From contig JANYKI010000064.1 in the NCBI GenBank assembly GCA_025361645.1, positions 1 through 32,659 of the forward strand: a DNA stretch of 32,659 nucleotides, written 5' to 3'. Position 1 is the first letter of the stretch. Each line of letters starts with the position of its first letter. Positions 1 to 7,058 of the stretch are shown here, in pieces. The notes below the pieces were generated by a model. That model saw only the letters and a list, made by a program, of their open reading frames with translations, did no database searches and was not told where the DNA came from. The translations under genes were made by a program, and so were the position numbers. This stretch comes from Methanothrix sp. (GTDB taxonomy: Archaea; Halobacteriota; Methanosarcinia; Methanotrichales; Methanotrichaceae).

Positions 1-126
1 GGTTTATCGATTAAGGATACGTGCAGAAAACTTGGGGTGAGCTTCTTTCAATATATGCACGATATTTATTCAAAATCATTTGCCATGCCGAGGCTAGCTG
101 AGATACTGACTATTGCTCAATCATAG
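1..126 (+). CDS. IS66-like transposase, C-terminal end (partial)
   Basis: An open frame enters from the window edge and ends at TAG 124-126, giving 41 residues. The peptide has the pattern CRKLGVSFFQYMHDIYS followed by a short tail with MPRLAEIL. This resembles the extreme C-terminus of IS66-family DDE transposases, which usually end in a CKKLGVSFWEYL-like segment and then a Pro-Leu-Ala-Glu stretch. The catalytic domain lies outside the window, so it cannot be judged whether the copy is intact. No inverted repeat was identified between its stop and the pstS-like gene. The family call rests on this short tail only. Confidence 0.55.
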   Translation, partial: GLSIKDTCRKLGVSFFQYMHDIYSKSFAMPRLAEILTIAQS

Positions 127-202
127 TATTGAGCATGTTCCAATTGCATGAGCAAGGCGTACAGTATCCCGAAAGAGATTTATATTAACCTATTACTATT
201 AA

Positions 203-213
203 CATTATATACT
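203..213 (+). promoter_or_regulatory. TATA box for the PstS-like gene
   Basis: An AT-rich hexamer-like element (cattatatac) lies about 27 bases upstream of ATG 235. With normal archaeal spacing, transcription would start at or next to this codon. The mRNA is therefore probably leaderless or has a leader of under 10 bases. No Shine-Dalgarno sequence is seen before either ATG. Confidence 0.5.
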
Positions 214-234
214 CAAAATATTTCTGTTTGCGGG

Positions 235-1068
235 ATGGATAAAATGAGAAAGCCTATTTGCGTTCTACTTATTGCTCTGCTCATAGGGACTGTTGGCCCC
301 GTTACGGTTACTGCGAAGGAGACCGTCCTTATCTCAGGATCAACTACCGTTTTGCCATTGGCTGAGGCCGGCGCAGAGGCGTTTAATGGGGGGCAGTCGA
401 ACTACACAGTACTTGTAACCGGGGGCGGTACTTATGCAGGAATAGAGAACATCGCGAAGGGCAAATCCGATATAGCGATGGCCTCCAGCAAGGTTGCTGA
501 ATTGGATATTATCAGTTCCGGCGATAAGTTCAAGGAGAAACTGATAGGCCATGACGGCATAGTTATTGTCGTTAGCAAGGACCTCTACGATGCAGGTGTG
601 ACCTCCCTAACCAAAGATCGGGTTAAGAGGATCTACTCAGGAGAGATCAACAACTGGAAGGATCTGGGCGGCTCTGATGAGCAGATAATGGTTGTTGCCA
701 GGGAGAATGGATCTGGTACTAGGGATGTCTTCAATGAATATATCCTGGGCAGAAAAACGGCGGAGATGCCAAGTACATGTATTGTGGCCGATAGCAATGA
801 CGAAATGAAACGGCTCATAAATGAAAGCAAGACCGCAATAGGATATCTTGGGTTTAGCTATTCAGAAGAGGGTTCAGTGGGCGTGATCACCTTAGACGGT
901 GTTAAGCCGACGACGGAGACCATCAAGAATGCTAGCTATGAGCTTGCTCGCGAACTATACTTCTATACCTATGGCGAGGTCAAACCGGGAGCCCAGGCCT
1001 TTATAGATTTCATGGTAGGGCCCAAGGGTCAGAAAATTGCCAAAGAATATGGGTTCGTACCACTTTAA
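235..1068 (+). CDS. Phosphate ABC transporter substrate-binding protein, PstS-like
   Basis: This is predicted to be an exported binding protein of the PstS/PBP-like domain family that captures phosphate or a related oxyanion outside the membrane. Residues 1-27 form a signal peptide (MRKP followed by a hydrophobic run ending in VTAKE). The mature part opens with the ligand-loop motif SGSTTVLPLAEA and has the second signature RENGSGTRDVF near the middle and FMVGPKGQKIAKEYGFVPL at the end. The length of 277 residues is normal for the short methanogen version. ATG 235 and ATG 244 are both possible starts; the TATA box at 203-213 favours them over ATG 148. No pstC, pstA or pstB follows, so this is a lone binding protein next to a transposase remnant. 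A tungstate- or signalling-type role cannot be excluded. Confidence 0.85.
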   Translation: MDKMRKPICVLLIALLIGTVGPVTVTAKETVLISGSTTVLPLAEAGAEAFNGGQSNYTVLVTGGGTYAGIENIAKGKSDIAMASSKVAELDIISSGDKFKEKLIGHDGIVIVVSKDLYDAGVTSLTKDRVKRIYSGEINNWKDLGGSDEQIMVVARENGSGTRDVFNEYILGRKTAEMPSTCIVADSNDEMKRLINESKTAIGYLGFSYSEEGSVGVITLDGVKPTTETIKNASYELARELYFYTYGEVKPGAQAFIDFMVGPKGQKIAKEYGFVPL

Positions 1069-1090
1069 ACACTATGAATCGTTGCCTGCA

Positions 1091-1786
1091 TTACCCCTCG
1101 TACTGATATCCATCCAGTGCGTCCGTTGTTATGGTCATCAGGAAGTAGGCCAGGCAATCTCTCTGAAAGGCGTTCTCCTCTGGAGGGAAACTGACCCCAG
1201 TGATGCTACAGATGAACTCTGCTTCCTCCTTTTTCCCCATCATGCGGCGCAGCCACACAAATAGCAATATCTGTAGGGCTTGCATCCTCTCCTCCTGCCT
1301 GGTGAGGCTCTCTATGTCCTTTTGAACCTCTGGATCGCCCCTCTTTTCCCGCAGCATTTTTACGAATTTTGCCGTCCCCAGGCAGTCAGAGTAGAAGCAT
1401 ATCAATTCCTCACCCTTTGTATCGAGATCGAGCATGGGAAATGTCCGGCAGATGCGGGGCCTATGGCTGTAGATCATGCACCTTTTTGCCAACACATCAA
1501 AAAGGCAGCAGCTTCTATCCGGCCCGATGGTCTTTAGGATCCTGCATCCAGGATTTTTTTCCGGGTCAGGATCCGTAAACCTGGTCTTCGCCTCGGATGG
1601 GCTAATGCCCTGACTAGAGGCCATCTCTTGCAGATCCGCCTCATCAACCAGCGCGTAGCCTTCCTCCCGGCAGCATTCCCCGCAATTCTCGCAACGGAAA
1701 AGGACCTGGGCGGCAATCTGAGGGAAAAGAGTTTCGGGAATTTCGCTAGAAAACCACTGCAGAAATGATTCTTTATCCATCATCAT
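1091..1786 (-). CDS. YkgJ-family cysteine-cluster protein
   Basis: The protein has 231 residues and belongs to the YkgJ/CxxCxxCC zinc- or iron-chelating domain family, whose function is unknown. The motif FRCENCGECCREEG (C32, C35, C38, C39) begins the domain. The matching distal cysteines occur in GCRILK, RSCCLFD and RCMIYSHRPRICRTFPML, which is the usual family pattern for one metal or Fe-S site. The gene overlaps the upstream marC-like gene by four bases (ATGA), so the two are co-transcribed and probably translationally coupled. Three successive ATG codons occur at 1786, 1783 and 1780. An AGGAG lies one base before the first and seven before the third, so the true start may be 1780. It converges with the PstS-like gene, leaving 22 bases between them. 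Confidence 0.85.
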   Translation of the reverse strand: MMMDKESFLQWFSSEIPETLFPQIAAQVLFRCENCGECCREEGYALVDEADLQEMASSQGISPSEAKTRFTDPDPEKNPGCRILKTIGPDRSCCLFDVLAKRCMIYSHRPRICRTFPMLDLDTKGEELICFYSDCLGTAKFVKMLREKRGDPEVQKDIESLTRQEERMQALQILLFVWLRRMMGKKEEAEFICSITGVSFPPEENAFQRDCLAYFLMTITTDALDGYQYEG

Positions 1787-2430
1787 GCTCCTGCCAATGC
1801 CCGGTATAAGTTCCAGACCCCGGTAGCCACAAAGCTCACGGCCACTCCTCCTAAAATCAGCCCCATAATCCTGGTCATGACCATTATCCCTGTAATTCCC
1901 AGGGCCTTATCTATGTACTGCGAGAATTTGAGGATGAAGAATGTGGCCAAGAATGTCAGACTGATGGCCAACAGCACCAGGCCCTTTTTCGTCAGGCTGT
2001 CTGCCGCGCCCATCAAAACCACCACGGTGGTTATGGCCCCGGGACCTGTGAGCAACGGTATGGCCAGAGGAAATATGGAGACGTCCTCTCGCTGATTCGC
2101 ATCCAGAAGCTCCGCCTCAGTGACCTTGTTTTGCCGGCGTATGCCCTGCAGCATGTCTATGGCCACCAGGAAAAGCAGTATGCCACCGGCCACGCGCAAG
2201 CTGTCCACGGTGATGCCGAAGATGCGCAAAACTGCGTCCCCGGCCAGTGAGAAAAGAATGGCAATGGCGAAGGCAACCAGAGTGGTGCGCCTGTAGATGT
2301 GCCTCCTCTCTTTTGAGTTCAGAGTGGTAGTGAGGGTGACATAGACCAGTGTGGCCTCGATGGGGTTGACTATGATGAATATCGTGGTAAAGGCATACAC
2401 AAAGTAGAGCAGCAATTCGCTTATTTCCAT
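1783..2430 (-). CDS. MarC-family integral membrane protein
   Basis: The protein has 215 residues and about six transmembrane helices and matches the MarC (UPF0056) family. Recognisable family segments are the first helix with FTTIFIIVNPIEATLVYV, the motif RVAGGILLFLVAIDMLQG in the middle and PLAIPLLTGPGAITTVVVL, which carries the conserved PLLTGPGAI signature. The family is conserved in archaea and bacteria but has no firmly established substrate; the early link to multiple antibiotic resistance in E. coli was not upheld. It is the first gene of a two-gene unit with the YkgJ-like gene. Its promoter must lie in the 134-base divergent region shared with the NosD-like gene. Confidence 0.9.
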   Translation of the reverse strand: MEISELLLYFVYAFTTIFIIVNPIEATLVYVTLTTTLNSKERRHIYRRTTLVAFAIAILFSLAGDAVLRIFGITVDSLRVAGGILLFLVAIDMLQGIRRQNKVTEAELLDANQREDVSIFPLAIPLLTGPGAITTVVVLMGAADSLTKKGLVLLAISLTFLATFFILKFSQYIDKALGITGIMVMTRIMGLILGGVAVSFVATGVWNLYRALAGA

Positions 2431-2564
2431 AACATTTCCTTTTTAGCTGAGTATTCCACTGATGACCATTGCTTGTCAAGGTTGTGCATTTCCTCTTTAA
2501 AAAACACTCTAATGGGATGGCAAGGAATGGCATTTTATACCGCCGAGTAAGTTATAAGGTTCGT

Positions 2565-4451
2565 ATGAAGTGCACGTCAGAAAAGCCGCATAGGTTCCTA
2601 GTCGTAATGTTTGCGTTCATCCTGTTGGCCAATTGCGCGAATGCAGTCGTCTTTGTCAAGCCTGGTGAGCGAATCCAGGCGGCCATAGATGCCGCCCCAC
2701 CGGGAGAGACAATTGAGGTTTCCGGTGGCACCTACCCAGAGAGTCTGGTCATCGACCGATCGCTTATCCTCAAAGGCATAAGCTCCGGGGTGGACCTGCC
2801 TCGCGTGGAATCGGAAAACGGCCCGGCCATAACCATCAAGGCAAACGGGGTTATTTTGGAAGGCTTATGGGCCAAGAGCACAAGCGGCTGGACGGGAGAT
2901 GCCGGCATATTGGTGCTCTCCAATGACAATATCATCCGTTACAATATGGCCAGCGGCAGCGGTAATGCGGGGATTCTCCTTAAGAAGTGCAGCAACAACA
3001 CCGTCTTTGGCAATGTTGTTCAGGGAAACGGCAACGAGGGGCTTTTGCTGGAGAACGCCAGTTTCAATCGGCTGGAAAAAAATAAGGTAAGCGATAACCG
3101 CAACGGCTGCAAGCTGGTTGGCAGCCGGGAAAACGTGATTCTGGGAAATACGTTCTTGCAGAACAGATTTGATGCCATCAATTTAGAGGAAAGCAACGCC
3201 AATCTCATAGACGGAAATTATGTAGCAGGAAGCGACAGTGCACTGGTTCTGGATAGCAGCCGCGACAACATCGTGCAGAGGAACGATTTTGTAGGAAACG
3301 AAAAAGGCATCTATCTTTCATACCTTGGCACGGGCAAAGATGTGCAGTCCAAGGGAAAGGGCGTGGTCATATCCTATAACAGCATGCCCTCACAGGAGAG
3401 CGTCTCCACCAATAATTCCATTTATCTGAACAATCTCTCCAACAAGAAAAATGCCCGCGATGATAGCCTCAACAACTGGGATAACGGTAAAGTGGGCAAC
3501 AATTACAGCGATTTCAATGATCCTGCCGAAGGCTGCAAGGGCATCAAGATTTGCGACGCTGAGATGTCGGTCCCCGGGGGCCCCAGCGTGGACCGCTACC
3601 CAAAGGCTACTCCGGTCCCTGTCATCGGTCGATCCACGGGTCCAGGAGGAGCGGCTCTGCAGCTTTCCGGCAAGAGCTATCTTCCTGGCGGCAGGATGGA
3701 TTTGAACTTCACAGCACCCGTGGGAGCGGAGGTTTGGGTGGGGCGAGCTGCGGCCTCGGGCCAGAATGGGCAAGAAGATCTCTATTTAGGGCAGAATAAA
3801 TCGGGAGATGCCTGGCTCACTGCCCCAGAAGAGGAGGGCTCCTATCTGCTGGCCATGCGCGATCGGAACGGCACAAAGGTTCTGTCCCTGCCCTTCAATG
3901 TGACTGTGCCAGTGCTTTCTGCAAGCCCGGCGACGGTGTACACTTGCGAGAAGATCATCGTCACCTTCCGGGGGGCTTTGGGCAGGAAGGATGACTGGAT
4001 CGGCATGTACAAAGAAGGCTCCTCGAATGCTGCCGTGCGGCAGACGCTAGGTAGCCGAGATAGGGGAAACGCCACATTCTCCGCACCAGATGCGGGCAGC
4101 TATCTATTCAAGATGTTTGCAGGCGGGGCAAATCTTCCTCTGGCCTCGAGCAATGCCGTTGAGGTGAAGCCGAATGCCGGCCATAAGGTGATTGCAGAGC
4201 CCTCCCAGGTAGCTCCGGGTGGATTGGTTACTATCACCTTCTGGGGCGCGGCCCCTGCCAGCGTGATCGGCATGTATGGCATGACCCGGCCGGACAGGTT
4301 TGACTTGGGAAAAATATCTACAGGTGGGCGAAGCTGCGGCACCATGGTCAGGCGGCTTCCTGCTGCGCCCGGCCAGTACGACTTCCGCATGTTCCAGGAT
4401 GACATCAACCGGCCGCTCCTGGCCCAGAGCAATGTAGTGACGGTGTCATAA
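2565..4451 (+). CDS. Secreted NosD-type right-handed beta-helix protein with C-terminal Ig-like repeats
   Basis: The protein has 628 residues and is predicted to be secreted. Residues 1-30 form a signal peptide ending near NCANA. Residues 33-310 carry the parallel beta-helix typical of NosD/CASH proteins: it opens with VKPGERIQAAIDAAPPGETI and YPESLVI, then shows repeated rungs such as NNIIRYN, NNTVFGN and RDNIVQRNDF. The last part holds at least two related Ig-like domains; each has a DWIGMY or SVIGMY strand and ends with a YLFKMF or YDFRMF strand plus SNxVxV. A third, weaker copy precedes them. The start at ATG 2565 is chosen because it directly precedes the signal peptide and a TATA-like ttttatac lies about 30 bases upstream. 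The beta-helix suggests carbohydrate or cell-surface binding. There is no membrane anchor or sorting tail, and the ligand is unknown. Confidence 0.8.
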   Translation: MKCTSEKPHRFLVVMFAFILLANCANAVVFVKPGERIQAAIDAAPPGETIEVSGGTYPESLVIDRSLILKGISSGVDLPRVESENGPAITIKANGVILEGLWAKSTSGWTGDAGILVLSNDNIIRYNMASGSGNAGILLKKCSNNTVFGNVVQGNGNEGLLLENASFNRLEKNKVSDNRNGCKLVGSRENVILGNTFLQNRFDAINLEESNANLIDGNYVAGSDSALVLDSSRDNIVQRNDFVGNEKGIYLSYLGTGKDVQSKGKGVVISYNSMPSQESVSTNNSIYLNNLSNKKNARDDSLNNWDNGKVGNNYSDFNDPAEGCKGIKICDAEMSVPGGPSVDRYPKATPVPVIGRSTGPGGAALQLSGKSYLPGGRMDLNFTAPVGAEVWVGRAAASGQNGQEDLYLGQNKSGDAWLTAPEEEGSYLLAMRDRNGTKVLSLPFNVTVPVLSASPATVYTCEKIIVTFRGALGRKDDWIGMYKEGSSNAAVRQTLGSRDRGNATFSAPDAGSYLFKMFAGGANLPLASSNAVEVKPNAGHKVIAEPSQVAPGGLVTITFWGAAPASVIGMYGMTRPDRFDLGKISTGGRSCGTMVRRLPAAPGQYDFRMFQDDINRPLLAQSNVVTVS

Positions 4452-4480
4452 GGTCCACCAATACGAAATAGTGAAGAACC

Positions 4481-4489
4481 TTTTTTTTT
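4481..4489 (+). terminator. T-tract terminator after the NosD-like gene
   Basis: Nine consecutive T residues lie 30 bases after the stop codon. No strong hairpin precedes them, which fits archaeal oligo-T termination. Confidence 0.6.
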
Positions 4490-4534
4490 GCCGCAAGGAC
4501 TATGGCTTTAAGGCAAGAGTTCGAATGAGTGGTC

Positions 4535-5506
4535 ATGGATCTTGAGACCAAGGCCCAACTCCTTTCCGTGGGAACCGTGCAGGTGGCAAAGCCCCACGCG
4601 GGCGGGCGGGCCTCCACGGCGGGGCCGGGCGCGGGCGGCCAGTCCGTCTTTTTCCAGTCCGGGCCGCACCTGGTTCGCCTCTCTGTGGCAGAAAGCTCGC
4701 CCCTGCGCCTGGAGAGCCGCGAGGCGGGCGTGGCCATTATGATGGACGGCAGAGAGATCGCTCGCGGTCGGCTGGCGGAGCCCCTCCTGCACTGCCCGGA
4801 GCAGGCTTACATCACCGTCTCGGAGCGCTGCATCTATGACTGCAAGTTTTGCGCCGTGCCTAAATTGGCAGGCGGCATAAAGTCCAGTCAGACGGTCTTG
4901 CAGATGGTAGAGGAAGCGGCCCGAACGGGCAGCCTGCGGGCCATCTCCCTGACCAGCGGCGTGGAGGTCTCGCCGCGGCATGAGGCGGAGCGAGTGGCCG
5001 GGATCGTCAGGGATCTAAAACGCTTTGGCGTCCCCGTGGGCGTCTCTATCAGTCCCTTTCCCGGCGTAAATCAGATTCTCAAAGACGCCGGTGCAGACGA
5101 GGTCAAGTACAATCTGGAGTGCGTGGACCCGGATCTGTTTTTGCAGGTCTGTCCGGGCATATCCCGACCGGAGATCATGGATGCTCTGCAGGAGGCCGTG
5201 GCCATTTTTGGCAAGAACCGGGTCTTTACTAATATTATCGTGGGCCTGGGCGAGTCCGATGAAACCTTGCGCCGCAGCATCGACGAGTTGACAGAGTGGG
5301 GCGTCATCCCGGTCTTGCGGGCCGTCTTTCCTCACCCACTACGGGCCGGGGAGACGTGGATGGAGCGGCCTTCGGCGGAGAGGCTGCTGGACAATGCGCA
5401 CTACCTGAAGGCGGCGCTGGAGAAGAACGGTCTGGACGGGGCTGCTGCCCTGACGGGCTGCTACCGCTGCACGGGCTGCGATCTTACGCCGGGCCGGGAT
5501 CTCTAG
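4535..5506 (+). CDS. Radical SAM protein, biotin-synthase-related (COG2516-like)
   Basis: The protein has 323 residues and a radical SAM cluster motif CIYDCKFC (C99, C103, C106). A TIM-barrel-like body follows, with the SAM-binding glycine-rich region around SLTSGVE and the IIVGLGESDETL strand common in biotin-synthase-type enzymes. The layout resembles the archaeal COG2516 group, which is annotated only as biotin-synthase-related; the reaction is unknown. A second cysteine triplet, C309, C312 and C315 in GCYRCTGC, sits ten residues from the C-terminus and could hold an auxiliary cluster. About 90 residues precede the cluster motif and look like a small beta-rich domain. A GTG at 4529 is an alternative start. 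The coding region is GC-rich. No partner gene is adjacent, so its pathway cannot be inferred from context. Confidence 0.8.
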   Translation: MDLETKAQLLSVGTVQVAKPHAGGRASTAGPGAGGQSVFFQSGPHLVRLSVAESSPLRLESREAGVAIMMDGREIARGRLAEPLLHCPEQAYITVSERCIYDCKFCAVPKLAGGIKSSQTVLQMVEEAARTGSLRAISLTSGVEVSPRHEAERVAGIVRDLKRFGVPVGVSISPFPGVNQILKDAGADEVKYNLECVDPDLFLQVCPGISRPEIMDALQEAVAIFGKNRVFTNIIVGLGESDETLRRSIDELTEWGVIPVLRAVFPHPLRAGETWMERPSAERLLDNAHYLKAALEKNGLDGAAALTGCYRCTGCDLTPGRDL

Positions 5507-5517
5507 GTCCAGGGCGC

Positions 5518-5841
5518 TCAGAACTCAATATCCTCATCATGGCATTCTTCGCCGCGCTCTTCTGGTGGCGGCAGGGCATACTGCCCGTTCGGGAAGGCGA
5601 GCCGGCAGAGGAGGCAAACCGCTTCAGCTTGCTGGAGGCTGCGGCTTTTAGCGCCATGACCTTCCTCTCGGGAGGGAAATTGGTCTTCGATCCGCCCGAA
5701 TACAGAATCGCTTCCGGAAGACCGTGGCGCGATGTGCAGATATCCAAAGCCCTCTTCATTTTGGAGAGGCTTTTGGGCATGGTGCTGATCATCATGTTCG
5801 CCATCGCGGTCGGCAAGACGATAATTCTGGGCGGAGGATAA
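5518..5841 (+). pseudogene. C-terminal fragment of a pentapeptide-repeat/two-TM channel-like protein
   Basis: This frame, open from inside the radical SAM gene, gives about 107 residues that match the C-terminal membrane module of the two large proteins at 23510-24907 and 24960-26456. Shared features, in order, are a TM helix ending in AALFWWRQGI (compare ALLFWRGDGI), a charged linker, a FSAMTF strand-helix (compare FSTMVF and FSIAMF), and a last TM helix LERLLGMVLIIMFAIAV (compare MAEGIIGWFFLGLFVVV). The signal peptide and the whole pentapeptide beta-helix are absent. ATG 5539 could start a 100-residue two-TM protein, so expression as a mini-channel is possible. A truncated relic is the simpler reading, because decayed genes also lie just downstream. 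Confidence 0.6.
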
Positions 5842-5906
5842 TGAAAATGCTGCAAATATGATTTAATCCCGTAAATCCTCAGGGCATAATTATTCACCTA
5901 CGAATA

Positions 5907-6046
5907 TTAACCGCAGAGACGCAGAGTTCAGAGAGACGTGAAATTTGGCTTATTACCAGCACTTGAAAATAATTGCATATTTGCTTCTGAGCAATAGTCG
6001 TCTCCGTTCGTTCGTCCTCTGTGCGCTCTGCGCCTCTGCGGTTTAA
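5907..6046. repeat. Palindromic intergenic repeat, copy 1
   Basis: The left end reads ttaaccgcagagacgcagag and the right end is its near-complement, cgcctctgcggtttaa, giving terminal inverted repeats of about 20 bases around a 100-base core. The core contains attaccagc, which also occurs in copy 2 at 6799-6913. No frame inside it looks coding. It resembles the small non-autonomous palindromic elements found between genes in many prokaryotes and sits between two broken genes. Confidence 0.65.
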
Positions 6047-6070
6047 TTCAGGAAGACAGTTGAGAAGAAA

Positions 6071-6238
6071 TCAAGCTACTGAGAACCATTCCTCGCGACT
6101 GATCCCAGCTTCATCTAAAACAGTGTCCAGCAGAGAGGGATCTATCTCCTCACCATGATGAGGGTTTGGTATGCGTGCGGTTACCATATATCCATCGATG
6201 GAATTGGCAACCCCAATCTCAAGCGTAATGCTATCCAA
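6071..6238 (-). pseudogene. hicA: Headless hicA toxin remnant
   Basis: The open frame runs from a possible TTG at 6238 to TGA 6071-6073 and ends with VTARIPNPHHGEEID, then SLLDTVLDEAGISREEW. This is the characteristic C-terminal half of HicA mRNA interferases, where the segment ARIPNPH is followed by a helix ending in AGISREEW. The N-terminal 30 or so residues, which carry the catalytic GGKH-type histidine, are missing. Instead the frame overlaps the last 58 bases of hicB in another frame. A deletion that joined the end of hicB to the C-terminal half of hicA explains this. A toxin lacking its active-site histidine should be inactive. Confidence 0.65.
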
Positions 6239-6378
6239 CCTTCAATAACCTCTACAAGCTCGGTACGTGCTCCTTCGATAGTCTTGCCTGTAGCCCAAAC
6301 ACCTTGCAGACCAGGGACGGTAGCAACATACTCGCCGTTATCCAGGATTTTATAAATGGCTTTGGATAGTGCCGCCAT
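6181..6378 (-). CDS. hicB: HicB-family antitoxin
   Basis: The protein has 65 residues in the HicB partial RNase-H-like fold. It shows the family order of a first strand YKILDNGEYVATVPGLQGVWA, then TGKTIEGARTELVEVIEGWIALRLRLGLPIPSMD. The helix ending in WIALRLR and the PIP(S/E)xD tail are typical of the short HicB antitoxins. The frame stops at IW, where relatives read a Gly and a few more residues, which fits a junction with the hicA remnant. It is complete enough to fold, but no intact toxin gene is adjacent. ATG 6396 is an alternative start that adds six residues. Neither start has a clear ribosome-binding site. Confidence 0.75.
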   Translation of the reverse strand: MAALSKAIYKILDNGEYVATVPGLQGVWATGKTIEGARTELVEVIEGWIALRLRLGLPIPSMDIW

Positions 6379-6436
6379 AATGTACTCAGCAAACATGTCA
6401 AGACCCTATATGCCTTGAAGGGATTTAACATTATTC

Positions 6437-6738
6437 ACCGCAGGCGGCGCAGCTTCCAGCCTCTTCTACTCGGCCACATCCGGTCAGGGCATGATGCAGG
6501 CCAACCAGGAGAACAAGACAATGGCTCCTCAAGGCATCCATGAACCTGGGACCGGCCTAGCCAATCCCGAGGTAAAGTAGGCGGCGAAAGGAACCGGACA
6601 GGTCTGGAAGCAAAAGCTGAAGACGCCAAGAACGAATCTGCGGCCAGCGCCCCCCAAGCACAGCCGGGATTTGAAGCCGCCCTGGCCATGTTTGGCATCA
6701 TTGTCGCATCATTCGGGATGCTCTACAGAAGACATTAA
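6437..6738 (+). pseudogene. Frameshifted tail of a PGF-CTERM surface protein
   Basis: Two plus-strand frames together give the end of a secreted protein. The first (to TAG 6578-6580) reads GGAASSLFYSATSGQGMMQ and then a low-complexity Asn/Gln/Pro stretch. The second (about 6574 to TAA 6736-6738) continues with an Ala/Glu/Gln-rich linker and ends in PGFEAALAMFGIIVASF followed by Arg-Arg-His. PGF at 6664-6672, a single hydrophobic helix and a basic end are the defining parts of the PGF-CTERM signal, which archaeosortase A removes while lipid-anchoring the protein. Neither frame has a recognisable start or signal peptide, and a frameshift separates them, so this is a relic of a larger surface protein gene. 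Confidence 0.6.
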
Positions 6739-7058
6739 TCCAGTAGCTCCCATTATCTTTTTTGGTTCCTCGCTGTTTCGAATGGGTAATAGAATAATCG
6801 CGTCCTCTGTGAGTCCTCCGTGTGCTCTGTGTCTCTGTGGTGGTAGTATCGTCAGCCGTTTGCTATTACCAGCGGCTAACGACGTTTCAACCACAGAGAA
6901 CGCACAGAGCGACTAACTAACAACTGGAAAATTACTTGTATAACTACAATTATACTACTACAATCATTATAATAATAAATTGGCGGAGATCTTTTCGCTC
7001 GCCTGCAAAAGGAAACGAAAGTGATTAATGCCGCCCAGACATTCATCCCAGCACTTCT
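6739..7058. other. Intergenic region before nadE
   Basis: No gene is seen in these 320 bases. The first part holds palindromic repeat copy 2 (6799-6913). The remainder, from about 6920 to 6985, is strongly AT-rich (several tat/ata/aat runs) and is the likely promoter region of nadE. No ribosome-binding site is obvious directly before ATG 7059. Confidence 0.5.
6799..6913. repeat. Palindromic intergenic repeat, copy 2
   Basis: The left arm is built of cctctgtg/ctctgtgtctctgtgg units and the right arm of their complement (aaccacagagaacgcacagag). An inner hairpin pairs gtggtggtagt and cgtcagccg on the left with cggctaacgacg and caaccac on the right. The right-hand core ccagcggctaacgacg differs by one base from the same segment in copy 3 at 31628-31729. 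The arms also match copy 1 at 5907-6046. Confidence 0.7.

Noticed and set aside
2117-2533. 138-codon minus-strand frame overlapping the marC-like gene
   Set aside because: His/Arg-rich product in a second frame of the marC region; it also crosses the promoter area.
5296-5517. N-terminal part of the open frame leading into the channel fragment
   Set aside because: It lies inside the radical SAM gene in another frame and reads Gly/Arg-rich nonsense; similarity to the channel family begins only at about 5518.
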